This document shows, piece by piece, positions 24,620-33,787 of a DNA stretch of 64,000 nucleotides. The notes beneath the pieces are model-generated. The model had not been told where the DNA came from. It worked only from the letters and a program-made list of their open reading frames with translations, and made no database searches. The position numbers and the translations under genes were made by a program. Within the stretch, counting starts at the first letter, position 1. Each line of letters starts with the position of its first letter. This stretch comes from Streptomyces sp. Tu6071 (GTDB lineage: Bacteria > Actinomycetota > Actinomycetes > Streptomycetales > Streptomycetaceae): the NCBI RefSeq assembly GCF_000213055.1, contig NZ_CM001165.1, positions 4,858,945 through 4,922,944 on the forward strand, given 5' to 3'.

Positions 24620-25576
24620 GTGTTCGCTGCTGAACGTCGTCAAATGATCCTTGAAATGGTGCGCGCCAACGGAGCCGTCTCGCTCCGGGAACTGGCCCGC
24701 GTCGTCCAGACCTCTGAAGTGACCGTACGGCGGGACGTGCGGGCGCTCGAAGCGGAAGGACTGCTCGATCGCAGGCACGGGGGCGCCGTGCTCCCCGGTG
24801 GCTTCGCGCGCGAGACCGGCTTCCCGCAGAAGACCCATCTCGCGTCGGCCGAGAAGGCCGCGATCGCCGAACTCGCGGCCGAGTTCGTCGAGCCCGGCGA
24901 GGCCGTCGTGATCGGCGCCGGGACCACGACGCAGGAGCTGGCCCGCCGCCTCGCGCGCGTCGCCGGTCTCACCGTCGTGACCAACTCCCTCCTCGTCGCC
25001 CAGGCCCTCGCGCACGCCAACCGTGTCGAGGTCGTCATGACCGGGGGCACCCTGCGCGGCACCGACTACGCCCTCGTCGGCAGCGGGGCCGAGCAGTCCC
25101 TCCAGGGCCTGCGCGTCTCGCGCGCGTTCCTCTCGGGCAGCGGTCTCACCTCGGACCGCGGCCTGTCCACCGCCAACATGCTCTCGGCGAGCGTCGACCG
25201 GGCGCTCGTCCAGTCGGCCGCCGAGGTCGTCGTCCTCGCCGACCACACCAAGCTCGGCACCGACACCATGTTCCAGACCGTGGCGCCCGACCTCATCACC
25301 CGCCTCGTCACCGACGAGCCGGCCCCCGGCGAGGAGCGCGCGGCGACGGAGTTGCAGGCCCTCGCCGACCAGGGCGTGCACATCTCCCTCGCGGGCCCGC
25401 ACGCCCCCGCGCCCCGTCCCCGCACCCGCGACGTCGGCCTCCCGGGCCAGCGCCGCGCCCAGCCCCCGACCCGCCCCCACACCCACCGCCCCCCGGGCAC
25501 GGCGGGCGCCATGGGCGAGCAGGGCGGGGCGGGACAGGGGGAGCGCGGCAGGGCGGTGGACGCGCACCGGCGGTAA
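24620..25576 (+). CDS. DeoR-family transcriptional regulator
   Basis: The product is 318 residues. The N-terminal DeoR helix-turn-helix begins AAERRQMILEMVRANGAVSL and contains TSEVTVRRDVRALEAEGLL. The C-terminal sugar-phosphate-sensing domain has VIGAGTTTQELARRL, VVTNSLLVAQAL and the VVLADHTKLG motif. The last ~60 residues (Pro/Arg/Gly-rich) exceed the family's ~255 residues and look like run-through. DeoR proteins typically sense phosphorylated sugars; it is the nearest regulator to the nucleoside genes but does not carry the CTACGCGCGTAG site upstream, so a link is unproven. GTG start at 24620. Confidence 0.88.
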   Translation: MFAAERRQMILEMVRANGAVSLRELARVVQTSEVTVRRDVRALEAEGLLDRRHGGAVLPGGFARETGFPQKTHLASAEKAAIAELAAEFVEPGEAVVIGAGTTTQELARRLARVAGLTVVTNSLLVAQALAHANRVEVVMTGGTLRGTDYALVGSGAEQSLQGLRVSRAFLSGSGLTSDRGLSTANMLSASVDRALVQSAAEVVVLADHTKLGTDTMFQTVAPDLITRLVTDEPAPGEERAATELQALADQGVHISLAGPHAPAPRPRTRDVGLPGQRRAQPPTRPHTHRPPGTAGAMGEQGGAGQGERGRAVDAHRR

Positions 25577-25786
25577 CGGGGACGGGACGGCGGTACGGGC
25601 GCGACCGTGCCCTTGTCGGGGCACTGCCGAGGCCCCTCGGGGGTACTGCCGGGGCCCTCCGGAGCACTGCCGGGCTCCCCGCGCCGGGCGCTCCCCGGAA
25701 GGACCGCCTCCGGAACCGCCCGGTGTCCGGGGGCGTCTTCGGGGGCAGTCGTTCCGTCGTCGTCCCCCCACACCGAGGAGCGCTCC

Positions 25787-26470
25787 ATGAGCTTCGCCCT
25801 GTCCGGCAGCGCCGCCGCCCCCCGTTTCGCGCGGGTGGCGCTCCCCGCGCGGTTCCTGGTCGGGGCTCTGGGGGCGGTGGTGCTCGCGCGGCTCGTGCTC
25901 CTCGTCTGGGAGTTGCGCCTGCACGCGGGTCCGCGTCCGCCCGCGCCGCCCGGCGACGCGGACGAGGGGTACCACCGGGTCCCCACGGGCCTGGAGGAGC
26001 AGTACCACTACCTCGGCCTGCTCACGATCCTGACGCTCGTCGTCTGCGCCGCCGGCTTCATGTACTGGCTCCAGGCGATGCGGGACAACGCCGACATCCT
26101 CGCCCCCGAGGCGCAGCGCCACTCGCGCCCGTGGTTGTGGTTCTCGTGGATCGTCCCCGGGATCTCCTTCTGGTTCCCGCGCGACGTCGTCGTGGACATC
26201 TGGCGCGCGGCGGCCCCCCGCGGCGGGAACCCGGCGGAGCGCCGCACCCCGTGGTGGATCAACGCGTGGTGGCTGCTCCTGCTGGCCGCCGCCGCGATGC
26301 TCCTCATCACGGAGAACCTGCGCGACGACGGGCAGCCCGAGGCCGACCTGGTCCACGACGCCTTCCGCAGCGTGCTGGCCACCGACGTCCTCCTCGTCGC
26401 CGCCGCCGTCCTCGCGATCGTCCTCGTCCTGCGGATGACCCGCGACCAGGAGGCCCGGACCAGGGCCTGA
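25787..26470 (+). CDS. DUF4328-type membrane protein
   Basis: The product is 227 residues with about four hydrophobic helices. The segment YWLQAMRDNADILAPEAQRHSRPW is characteristic of DUF4328, followed by a conserved SWIVPGISFWFPRDVVVDIWRA. Function unknown. ATG at 25787 has a good GAGGAG Shine-Dalgarno sequence 6-7 bp upstream; the longer frame is shadow. A perfect 24-bp hairpin follows the gene. Confidence 0.85.
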   Translation: MSFALSGSAAAPRFARVALPARFLVGALGAVVLARLVLLVWELRLHAGPRPPAPPGDADEGYHRVPTGLEEQYHYLGLLTILTLVVCAAGFMYWLQAMRDNADILAPEAQRHSRPWLWFSWIVPGISFWFPRDVVVDIWRAAAPRGGNPAERRTPWWINAWWLLLLAAAAMLLITENLRDDGQPEADLVHDAFRSVLATDVLLVAAAVLAIVLVLRMTRDQEARTRA

Positions 26471-26507
26471 GGGTTGCGCAGCCCGGCCGCAAGCCCGGGG
26501 CGGACGG

Positions 26508-26560
26508 CGGTACGGGAACGGGCGGGACCCCGACGCGGGGTCCCGCCCGTTCCCGTACCG
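26508..26560. terminator. Perfect 24-bp hairpin terminator
   Basis: The arms 26508-26531 and 26537-26560 are fully complementary with a 5-base GACGC loop. The hairpin lies between convergent DUF4328 and accA2 genes and probably terminates both. Confidence 0.9.
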
Positions 26561-26582
26561 GCCGCGGCGCGCGGCCTCCGGA

Positions 26583-28352
26583 TCAGTCCTTGATCTCGCA
26601 GATGACCGTGCCCGAGCTGAGCGAGGCGCCGACCGCGACGTCGAGGCCCTTGACCGTGCCCGAGCGGTGGGCCGTCAGGGGCTGCTCCATCTTCATGGCC
26701 TCCAGGACCACGATCAGGTCGCCCTCCTTGACCTCCTGGCCCTCCTCGACGGCGACCTTCACGATCGTGCCCTGCATCGGCGAGGCGAGCGTGTCGCCCG
26801 AGGCGGCCGGGCCGCTCTTGCGGGCCGCGCGGCGCTTCGGCTTGGCACCGGCCGCGAGGCCCGTACGGGCGAGGGACATGCCGAGGCGGGCCGGGAGGGA
26901 GACCTCCAGGCGCTTGCCGCCGACCTCGACGACGATGTTCTCGCGGTCCTCGTCGTCGGCGGAGCCGTCGGCCGGGGCCGCGAAGGGCTTGATGTCGTTG
27001 ACGAACTGGGTCTCGATCCAGCGGGTGTGGATCGTGAACGGGTCCGTGGAGCCGGTCAGTTCGGGCGCGAAGGCCGGGTCCTTGACGACGGCGCGGTGGA
27101 AGGGGATCGCCGTGGCCATGCCCTCGACGCGGAAGTCCGCGAGGGCGCGCGCGGCGCGCTCCAGGGCCTCCTTGCGGGTGCGGCCCGTGACGATCAGCTT
27201 CGCGAGGAGCGAGTCCCACGCGGGGCCGATGACCGTGCCGGACTCGACGCCCGCGTCCAGGCGCACGCCGGGGCCGCTCGGCGGCGCGAAGAGCGTGACC
27301 GTGCCGGGGGCGGGCAGGAAGCCGCGTCCCGGGTCCTCGCCGTTGATCCGGAACTCGAAGGAGTGGCCGCGCAGCGCGGGGTCGTCGTAGCCCAGTTCCT
27401 CGCCGTCGGCGATGCGGAACATCTCGCGCACCAGGTCGATGCCCGAGACCTCCTCGGTCACCGGGTGCTCGACCTGGAGGCGTGTGTTGACCTCCAGGAA
27501 GGAGATCGTGCCGTCGTTGCCGACGAGGAACTCGACGGTCCCCGCGCCGACGTAGCCGGCCTCCTTGAGGATCGCCTTCGAGGCGCTGTAGAGCTCGGCG
27601 ACCTGCGCCTCGCTGAGGAACGGCGCGGGCGCCTCCTCGACGAGCTTCTGGTGGCGGCGCTGGAGCGAGCAGTCGCGGGTCGAGACGACGACGACGTTGC
27701 CGTGCTGGTCGGCGAGGCACTGCGTCTCGACGTGCCGGGGGCGGTCGAGGTAGCGCTCGACGAAGCACTCGCCGCGCCCGAAGGACACGACGGCCTCGCG
27801 CACCGCCGAGTCGTACAGCTCGGGGACCTCTTCGAGCGTGCGGGCGACCTTGAGGCCGCGACCGCCGCCGCCGAAGGCCGCCTTGATCGCGATGGGGAGC
27901 CCGTGCTCCCGCGCGAAGGCCACGACCTCCTCGGCGCCCGAGACCGGGTCGGGCGTGCCCGCGACGAGCGGGGCACCGGCGCGCTGGGCGATGTGGCGCG
28001 CGGCGACCTTGTCGCCGAGGTCGCGGATCGCGGCGGGGGGCGGGCCGATCCAGGTGAGCCCGGCGTCGAGGACGGCCTGGGCGAACTCGGCGTTCTCGGA
28101 GAGGAAGCCGTACCCGGGGTGCACGGCGTCGGCACCGGACTCGGCGGCGGCGTGCAGCACCTTCGCGATGTCGAGGTAGCTCGTCGCGGGCGTGTCACCG
28201 CCCAGCGCGTACGCCTCGTCGGCCGCGCGCACGTGCGGCGCGTCCCGGTCCGGCTCCGCGTACACCGCGACGCTGCCGATGCCCGCGTCCCGGCAGGCCC
28301 GGGCGACACGAACGGCGATTTCACCGCGGTTGGCGATGAGCACCTTGCGCAC
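26583..28352 (-). CDS. accA2: Acyl-CoA carboxylase alpha subunit (biotin carboxylase/carrier)
   Basis: The product is 589 residues. The biotin carboxylase domain runs from [14 protein letters not shown] through [11 protein letters not shown], the glycine-rich ATP loop [12 protein letters not shown] and [15 protein letters not shown] linker leads to a C-terminal biotin carrier domain with EAMKMEQP (biotinylated Lys near residue 553). It carboxylates the biotin used by beta subunits of acetyl-/propionyl-CoA carboxylases. GTG at 28352 with AAAGGGAG upstream matches the family length of about 590. Biotin ligase BirA lies 1.8 kb away, but the usual beta and epsilon subunit genes of this locus are not seen here. 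Confidence 0.95.
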   Translation of the reverse strand: MRKVLIANRGEIAVRVARACRDAGIGSVAVYAEPDRDAPHVRAADEAYALGGDTPATSYLDIAKVLHAAAESGADAVHPGYGFLSENAEFAQAVLDAGLTWIGPPPAAIRDLGDKVAARHIAQRAGAPLVAGTPDPVSGAEEVVAFAREHGLPIAIKAAFGGGGRGLKVARTLEEVPELYDSAVREAVVSFGRGECFVERYLDRPRHVETQCLADQHGNVVVVSTRDCSLQRRHQKLVEEAPAPFLSEAQVAELYSASKAILKEAGYVGAGTVEFLVGNDGTISFLEVNTRLQVEHPVTEEVSGIDLVREMFRIADGEELGYDDPALRGHSFEFRINGEDPGRGFLPAPGTVTLFAPPSGPGVRLDAGVESGTVIGPAWDSLLAKLIVTGRTRKEALERAARALADFRVEGMATAIPFHRAVVKDPAFAPELTGSTDPFTIHTRWIETQFVNDIKPFAAPADGSADDEDRENIVVEVGGKRLEVSLPARLGMSLARTGLAAGAKPKRRAARKSGPAASGDTLASPMQGTIVKVAVEEGQEVKEGDLIVVLEAMKMEQPLTAHRSGTVKGLDVAVGASLSSGTVICEIKD

Positions 28353-28768
28353 GATGGCTCCCTTTTCTCGCTCTTCGTCCCTGTGGGCGGGCCCCAGCAC
28401 GGGACGCGTACGAACACGCCGAGTTTAGGGACAGCCGACACGAGGCGCCGGAGGCGATCCGGTGGTGAGTTTGCCCACACCGGCCGCCCCGCTACCCCTC
28501 ATGACCGGACGAAAGTCCATGTACAGGGCCCTGAATCACCTCAGCGTAGCTCTGCGGGGCGGGCAGGGTCTCTGTCCGCCCGCGCCGCGAGGAGGGGGGT
28601 TTCTTTGTGGGGACCCGACGAAAGGGCCCGGGATTCTTTGCGCGGCGCCTTTCCGGGCGCCTCGCGCGAACCCTTGCCGGGCCGCCTACCCGCCAGTAGC
28701 GTGCTCCAGGACCATGCGTACCCCCGGTAACAGTGGTGCGGGGGCGGAACGGAAGCGGGGTGCCGACG
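28353..28768. other. Divergent intergenic region accA2 / membrane protein
   Basis: These 416 bp hold the promoters of both flanking genes. A TAAACT hexamer on the minus strand near 28425 could be the accA2 -10. The stretch 28590-28680 has two TTCTTTG direct repeats and is less GC-rich than its surroundings. A 31-codon minus-strand ORF (ATG near 28521) has no supporting signal. No gene is supported. Confidence 0.5.
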
Positions 28769-29206
28769 ATGACGCGGACCGTGGCGGCCTGGGCGACGGG
28801 CCTCGTCCTGTTGCTGGAGACCTTCGGGATCGTCCTGCTGTGCCTCACGCTCGGCGCCGTCGTCGACAACCAGTCCATGTCCCTCGCGGGCACCGACCCC
28901 GACGCCGTCGTGACCGGCTCGTACGTCCTCGCCGTCGTCGCCGGGCTCTTCCTCTGCGCCTGCGCCTTCGTCGCCCTGCGCTGCGCGCTGCGCCGCCACG
29001 CACCGGGCCGGACGGGCCGCGTCCTGCTGATCGTCGCGGCCGTCGTGCACGGGGTGCTCGCGGCGGTCTCCCTCGCGCTCCTCGGGCTCCCCGTCTTCCT
29101 CGGCCTGCTCCTCGTCCTCGCGCTGCTCGTCCTCATCCTCGTGAGCCCGGACGAGGCGCCCGCGAGCGCGCCGCGCCGCGAGGTCAGTCCTTCCACAGCT
29201 CCGTGA
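28769..29206 (+). CDS. Four-helix membrane protein of unknown function
   Basis: The product is 145 residues from ATG at 28769. Four hydrophobic helices are evident ([21 protein letters not shown], the segment [39 protein letters not shown] and [16 protein letters not shown]), with short loops and a polar C-terminus. No family motif is recognised. The stop overlaps the end of the convergent maf gene by 23 bp. It is conserved at this place in Streptomyces, as far as I recall. Confidence 0.75.
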   Translation: MTRTVAAWATGLVLLLETFGIVLLCLTLGAVVDNQSMSLAGTDPDAVVTGSYVLAVVAGLFLCACAFVALRCALRRHAPGRTGRVLLIVAAVVHGVLAAVSLALLGLPVFLGLLLVLALLVLILVSPDEAPASAPRREVSPSTAP

Positions 29207-29813
29207 TGCCGACGCCCAGTTCGCGCAGGAGCGTGCGCAGGGTGGGCAGCGAGAGGCCGAGCACGTTGCCGTGATCGCCCTCGATGCCGTCCACGAACGG
29301 GGCCGAGCGCCCGTCGAGCGTGAACGCCCCCGCGACGTACAGCGGTTCACCGCTCGCCACGTACGCGGCGATCTCCGCGTCGTCCGGCGTCCCGAAACGC
29401 ACCGCCGTCGAGGCGGTCACCGAGGCGCGCGCGCCGGAGCCGGTGTCGATCACGCAGTGCCCGGTACGGAGCACCCCGGTGCGCCCGCGCATCGCCTTCC
29501 ACCGCGCCGCGGCCTCCTCGGCGTCGGCGGGCTTCCCGTACGCGACGCCGTCGAGGTCGAGCACCGAGTCGCACCCGACGACGAGCGCGCCCTTCGCGTC
29601 CTCGCGAGCGGCGACCACCGCTGCCTTCGCCTCGGCGAGCACGAGCGCCAGTTCGCCCGGTGTCGGCGCGCTGATCGCCTCCTCGTCGACGCCGCTCAGG
29701 ATCACCTCGGGATCGAGCCCGGCCTGCCGCAACAGGCCGAGCCGCGCGGGGGACTGCGAGGCGAGGACGAGGCGGCGGCGGGGGGCGGGCGAGGGCGAAC
29801 CGAGTGCGGGCAT
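29184..29813 (-). CDS. maf: Maf-like nucleotide pyrophosphatase
   Basis: The product is 209 residues. Maf proteins hydrolyse non-canonical or specific NTPs to NMPs and affect septation. Visible motifs are [17 protein letters not shown] at the N-terminus, ISGVDEE-like LSGVDEEAI, and catalytic [11 protein letters not shown] near residue 77. ATG at 29813 was chosen, as the longer open frame is GC-rich shadow running through birA and cya. Downstream of mmpA on the same strand, with 32 bp between them. Confidence 0.93.
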   Translation of the reverse strand: MPALGSPSPAPRRRLVLASQSPARLGLLRQAGLDPEVILSGVDEEAISAPTPGELALVLAEAKAAVVAAREDAKGALVVGCDSVLDLDGVAYGKPADAEEAAARWKAMRGRTGVLRTGHCVIDTGSGARASVTASTAVRFGTPDDAEIAAYVASGEPLYVAGAFTLDGRSAPFVDGIEGDHGNVLGLSLPTLRTLLRELGVGITELWKD

Positions 29814-29845
29814 GGAAGTGATCGTAGGCCGTGCGCCGGGCGCGC

Positions 29846-29986
29846 TCACACGTATCCTCCCAGCCCCAGAAGGAGCATCGCGAGCACCATGACGCAGGCG
29901 AGGAGCACGCCCGCGCGGTGCAGCTTCCGTTGCGCCGCCCGCCACTCCTCGGGCGGCTCCTGTTGATCCCGATCCGACCACAGCAT
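29846..29986 (-). CDS. mmpA: Morphogenic membrane protein MmpA
   Basis: The product is 46 residues (ATG at 29986), short enough to be missed by length-filtered ORF finders. It starts [15 protein letters not shown], then has a basic QRKLHRAG stretch and one hydrophobic helix ([20 protein letters not shown]). This matches the small Streptomyces protein family annotated as MmpA, in both sequence pattern and location between maf and birA. It lies 32 bp upstream of maf on the same strand. Function in morphogenesis is by family name only. Confidence 0.85.
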   Translation of the reverse strand: MLWSDRDQQEPPEEWRAAQRKLHRAGVLLACVMVLAMLLLGLGGYV

Positions 29987-30134
29987 GGGTTCCAGGCTGC
30001 GTCCGCGGGGTGCCGCGCGCCTGAGTACGCGTACCTAATGGGGCCGTGGGCACGGGGCGCGCGGCGAGGACCGCGGGGGCGCGCGGGCGAGCGGGGCGCG
30101 CCGGGGGTGCGTGGGGTGGGAGTGAGGGGCGTGC

Positions 30135-30184
30135 ACCGTGGTGGGGGTGGGGCCGGGCGGGGAGGCCCGTGAACCGTGGTGGGG
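30135..30184. repeat. Direct repeat flanking the birA ribosome-binding region
   Basis: ACCGTGGTGGGG occurs at 30135-30146 and 30173-30184; the second copy ends 7 bp before the birA ATG and overlaps the G-rich Shine-Dalgarno region. The gap 29987-30191 is extremely G-rich on the plus strand and holds no gene. Confidence 0.5.
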
Positions 30185-30191
30185 TAGGGGC

Positions 30192-31061
30192 ATGAGCAAC
30201 CCGTACTCCGATCTCGACCGTCCCCCGCTGCACGCCACCGCGCTGCGCCGCGCGCTCGTGCGGCCCGGCGGGCTCTGGACCGCGCTCGATGTCGTGCCCC
30301 GTACCGGCTCCACCAACACCGACCTGCGCGAACGCTCCGCGGGCGCTCCCGAGGGCACGGTCCTCGTCGCCGAGGAGCAGACCGGCGCCCGGGGCAGGCT
30401 CGACCGTCGCTGGAGCGCGCCGCCGCGCTCCGGGCTCTTCTTCTCGGTCCTGCTCCGCCCCGAGGTGCCGCCCGCGCGGCTCGGCTGGCTGCCGCTCCTC
30501 GCCGGAGTCGCGCTCGCCACCGCCCTCTCGCGCGCCGCCGGGGTCGACACGGCCCTCAAATGGCCCAACGACCTCCTCCTGACCGTCGGAGGGGAGGAGC
30601 GCAAGGCGGCCGGCATCCTCGCCGAGGCCACCCCGGACGGCGCCGTCGTCCTCGGTATCGGCCTCAACGTGTCGCTGCGCGCCGACGAACTGCCCGTCCC
30701 CACCGCCGGTTCCCTCGCCCTCGCCGACGCCGTCACGACCGACCGCGACCCGCTGCTCCGCGCGGTCCTGCGCTCCCTCGCCGACTGGTACGAGCGCTGG
30801 CGCGAGGCGGACGGGGACCCGGTCGCCTGCGGGCTCCAGGCCGCCTACGCCGCCGGGTGCTCGACGCTCGGGCGGCAGGTGCGGGCGGAGCTGCCCGGGG
30901 ACGCCGAGCTGATCGGCGAGGCCGTGGCGCTCGACGGGGACGGCAGGCTCGTCCTCGTGACCCCGGGGGGCGCACAGGAGGCCGTGGGGGCGGGGGACAT
31001 CGTCCATCTGCGCCCCGTCCCGCACCCGGAGGAACGACAGGGCGGCTCGGGCGACGAGTGA
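30192..31061 (+). CDS. birA: Biotin--[acetyl-CoA-carboxylase] ligase
   Basis: The product is 289 residues. It attaches biotin to the carrier domain of AccA-type proteins. Motifs: [24 protein letters not shown] (variant of GRGRxGRxW), LKWPNDLLL and [10 protein letters not shown], then a small C-terminal beta domain. There is no N-terminal helix-turn-helix, so it is not a BirA repressor. ATG at 30192 starts MSNPYSDLD. It is followed, 73 bp later, by the adenylate cyclase gene, as in S. coelicolor. Confidence 0.93.
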   Translation: MSNPYSDLDRPPLHATALRRALVRPGGLWTALDVVPRTGSTNTDLRERSAGAPEGTVLVAEEQTGARGRLDRRWSAPPRSGLFFSVLLRPEVPPARLGWLPLLAGVALATALSRAAGVDTALKWPNDLLLTVGGEERKAAGILAEATPDGAVVLGIGLNVSLRADELPVPTAGSLALADAVTTDRDPLLRAVLRSLADWYERWREADGDPVACGLQAAYAAGCSTLGRQVRAELPGDAELIGEAVALDGDGRLVLVTPGGAQEAVGAGDIVHLRPVPHPEERQGGSGDE

Positions 31062-31134
31062 GCCAGGGCACACCTGCCGTATCGTGGAGCGCGGTCGTGG
31101 CGTTGGCCCGCGGCAGAGGGGAAGGGCGCAGGCA

Positions 31135-32589
31135 GTGACCGTCGACGACACCGGTTCGGGCGCGGGTGGCTCGGCCTCACCGGGCGGCGAACGGCGCGCC
31201 CCCGAGGGGGCGGGCGACCCCGCCGGCACCCCTCCCGCACCCAACGACGCCGACCCCGACCCCGCACCGGGGCCGGGCGCGGCGGCCCCCGGCGGCCCCG
31301 GCCGTCCCGGCCGTCCCGAGGACCGCTCCGAAGGCCCCGGAGACTCCGACGACGGTCCCGAGGACCCCGGTGGCCCGGAGGGTCCCGACGGCCCGGAGGG
31401 CTCCGACGGCTCCGGGCGCGAGCACCTCGTCGAGTGGACGCAGGACCGCGCGGTCGACCGGGGCGAGCCCGAGCGCGCCGACCACGCCCCCTCCGTCCCC
31501 GGCGCCCCCCGCGACGAGCCGCCCGAGGACGACCCCCTCGCGCTGCGCCTCGAAACGCTCATCCTCGGCGCCGAGCGCCGCTACACCCCCTTCCAGGCCG
31601 CCCGCACGGCCGGTGTCTCGATGGAGCTGGCCTCGCGCTTCTGGCGGGCCATGGGCTTCGCCGACATAAACCAGGCCAAGGCGCTCACCGAGGCCGACGT
31701 CCTCGCGCTGCGCCGCCTCGCCGGGCTCGTCGAGGCCGGGCTGCTCAGCGAGGCGATGGCGGTGCAGGTCGCCCGCTCCACCGGGCAGACCACGGCACGG
31801 CTCGCCGAGTGGCAGATCGACTCCTTCCTCGAAGGGCTCACCGAGCCCCCCGAGCCCGGCATGACCCGCACCGAGGTCACGTATCCCCTCATGGAGCTGC
31901 TCCTGCCCGAGCTGGAGGAGTTCCTCGTCTACGTGTGGCGGCGCCAGCTCGCGGCGGCGACCGGGCGGGTCGTGCAGGTCAGCGACGACGAGGAGATGGT
32001 CGACCGCAGGCTTGCCATCGGCTTCGCCGACCTCGTGGGCTTCACGCGCCTCACGCGGCGCATGGAGGAGGAAGAGGTCGGTGAACTCGTCGAAGCCTTC
32101 GAGACGACCTCGGCCGATCTCGTCGCCGCGCGCGGCGGGCGCCTCGTGAAGACCCTCGGCGACGAGGTGCTCTTCGCGGCCGACGACGCCGGGGTGGCCG
32201 CCGAGATCGCGCTGCGCCTCATCGAAACCCTCTCGGGCGACGAGACGATGCCCGAACTCCGCGTCGGCATCGCCTTCGGCACCGTCGCGACCCGCATGGG
32301 CGACGTCTTCGGCACCACGGTGAACCTCGCGTCCCGGCTCACCTCGATAGCGCCCCGGGACGCCGTTCTCGTCGACTCCGCCTTCGCCGAGGAACTCGTC
32401 CGCACCGGAGAGGCCCCCGTCTCCGAGACGGCCGCCGCCGAGGAGACGGACCGCGCGGCGAAGGAGGGCGACCCGCCCCCCGCCTACCGCTTCGCCCTCC
32501 AGCCCATGTGGCAGCGCCCGGTCCGCGGCCTCGGCGTGGTCGAACCATGGCTGCTGACCCGCCGGACCCCGAAGGCGGACGAGGACTGA
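31135..32589 (+). CDS. cya: Class III adenylate cyclase
   Basis: The product is 484 residues. Residues 1-130 are low-complexity Gly/Asp/Pro-rich. A helical regulatory region follows ([26 protein letters not shown]), then the cyclase domain from about residue 290: [15 protein letters not shown] carries the first metal Asp, and [17 protein letters not shown] the adenine-contacting Lys and second Asp. It makes cAMP, which in Streptomyces acts through Crp in germination and antibiotic production. GTG at 31135 follows GAGGGGAAGG; the longer ATG frame is not needed. No transmembrane segment is seen. Confidence 0.93.
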   Translation: MTVDDTGSGAGGSASPGGERRAPEGAGDPAGTPPAPNDADPDPAPGPGAAAPGGPGRPGRPEDRSEGPGDSDDGPEDPGGPEGPDGPEGSDGSGREHLVEWTQDRAVDRGEPERADHAPSVPGAPRDEPPEDDPLALRLETLILGAERRYTPFQAARTAGVSMELASRFWRAMGFADINQAKALTEADVLALRRLAGLVEAGLLSEAMAVQVARSTGQTTARLAEWQIDSFLEGLTEPPEPGMTRTEVTYPLMELLLPELEEFLVYVWRRQLAAATGRVVQVSDDEEMVDRRLAIGFADLVGFTRLTRRMEEEEVGELVEAFETTSADLVAARGGRLVKTLGDEVLFAADDAGVAAEIALRLIETLSGDETMPELRVGIAFGTVATRMGDVFGTTVNLASRLTSIAPRDAVLVDSAFAEELVRTGEAPVSETAAAEETDRAAKEGDPPPAYRFALQPMWQRPVRGLGVVEPWLLTRRTPKADED

Positions 32590-32807
32590 CGCGGCGGAGG
32601 CGGCTCCTCGGTCGCGGACCCGGCTCTTCGCCCCGCCCGCGCGGAGCCGTAGGGCTCGTTCGGGACACCCCCGGGCCGAGAAGGGTGCGGGCCGGATGCC
32701 ACCGGTACCCCCGTGGACGAGACCTCGGACCTCCCCGCCTTCTTCGCGACCCGCTCGGCGCGGCGGTACGGCTGCTCCGGGCCCGTCCTGCCGAAGCTCC
32801 CCGTGAA

Positions 32808-32819
32808 TAACGGTCGTTA
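32808..32819. promoter_or_regulatory. Short inverted repeat TAACG-GT-CGTTA upstream of the crotonase gene
   Basis: The repeat is set in an AT-richer patch (GAATAACGGTCGTTAACAT) 49 bp before the enoyl-CoA hydratase start. Short palindromes of AACG/CGTT type are typical TetR-family operators in acyl-CoA metabolism, so an operator or promoter is likely; the regulator is unknown. Confidence 0.5.
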
Positions 32820-32868
32820 ACATCGGCGGGGACCGCAGTCGGGAGAACCACCGAGACCGGAGGCCGCC

Positions 32869-33693
32869 GTGCCCGTACCCGCAGAGAACCCCGAAGTTTC
32901 CGCCGAGCGCCGCTACGGCACCGACATCCTCGTCCGGCGGCACGGGCACGTCGCCGAGCTGGTGCTCGACCGGCCCCGCGCGCTCAACGCCGTCGCGACC
33001 GCCACCGCCGAGGCGCTCCGCGCGGCGTGCGCGGATCTCGCCGCGGATCGCGAGGTGCGGGCGGTCGTGCTCACCTCGTCCGCCGAGCGGGCCTTCTGCG
33101 TCGGCGCCGACCTCAAGGAGCGCAACTCCTTCAGCGACGCGGAGCTGATGCGCCAGCGCCCCGTGACCCGCGCCGCGTACACCGCCGTGCTCGACCTGCC
33201 GGTGCCCGCCGTCGCCGCCGTGCACGGCTTCGCGCTCGGCGGCGGCTACGAGATCGCGCTCGCCTGCGACGTGATCGTGGCCGACCCGAGCGCCGTCGTG
33301 GGCCTGCCCGAGGTCTCCGTGGGCGTCATCCCGGGCGGCGGCGGCACGCAACTGCTCCCGCGCCGGGTCGGCGCGGCCCGCGCCGCCGAACTCGTCTTCA
33401 CCGCGCGCCGCGTCCCGGCCGCCGAGGCGAAGGACCTGGGCCTCGTCGACATCCTGGTGGGCGAGGGCGAGGACCGTACGGAGGCGCTCGCGCTCGGCGC
33501 CCGTATCGCGGCGCACTCCCCGCTCGGTCTCCGCGCCGCGAAGCGCGCCCTGCGCCTCGGGCAGGGGCTGGACCTCCGCGCGGGCCTGGAGGTCGAGGAC
33601 GCCGCCTGGCGCTCGGTCGCCACGTCCGGGGACCGCGCGGAGGGGGTCGCGGCCTTCAACGAGAAGCGGAAGCCGCAGTGGCCGGGGGAGTGA
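32869..33693 (+). CDS. Enoyl-CoA hydratase/isomerase family protein
   Basis: The product is 274 residues. The crotonase oxyanion-hole segments are visible: SAERAFCVGADLKERNSF near residues 70-87 and HGFALGGGYEIALACD near 118-133. The second conserved acidic position lies in GLPEVSVGVIPGGGGTQLLPR. It probably hydrates or isomerises an enoyl-CoA; substrate is unknown. GTG at 32869 follows a GGAGGCC Shine-Dalgarno sequence. A putative palindromic operator lies upstream. Stand-alone gene between cya and a diguanylate cyclase. Confidence 0.92.
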   Translation: MPVPAENPEVSAERRYGTDILVRRHGHVAELVLDRPRALNAVATATAEALRAACADLAADREVRAVVLTSSAERAFCVGADLKERNSFSDAELMRQRPVTRAAYTAVLDLPVPAVAAVHGFALGGGYEIALACDVIVADPSAVVGLPEVSVGVIPGGGGTQLLPRRVGAARAAELVFTARRVPAAEAKDLGLVDILVGEGEDRTEALALGARIAAHSPLGLRAAKRALRLGQGLDLRAGLEVEDAAWRSVATSGDRAEGVAAFNEKRKPQWPGE

Positions 33694-33787
33694 GGGGACC
33701 CGCCCGCCGGCTCAAGGCTCCCCAGGTCGTTCACTCTCCGTAGTCGCTCGTCCGGCAAACCCCCCGCCACCTGCCTAAAGTGGCCGA

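Noticed and set aside
24620..25576. DeoR protein as the regulator binding CTACGCGCGTAG
   Set aside because: Its own promoter lacks the palindrome and instead has a different inverted repeat; kept as an open possibility only.
28353..28768. 31-codon ORF and an AccR-type operator upstream of accA2
   Set aside because: No ribosome-binding site for the ORF, and the GTTAA-N6-TTAAC pattern I recall for AccR is not present.
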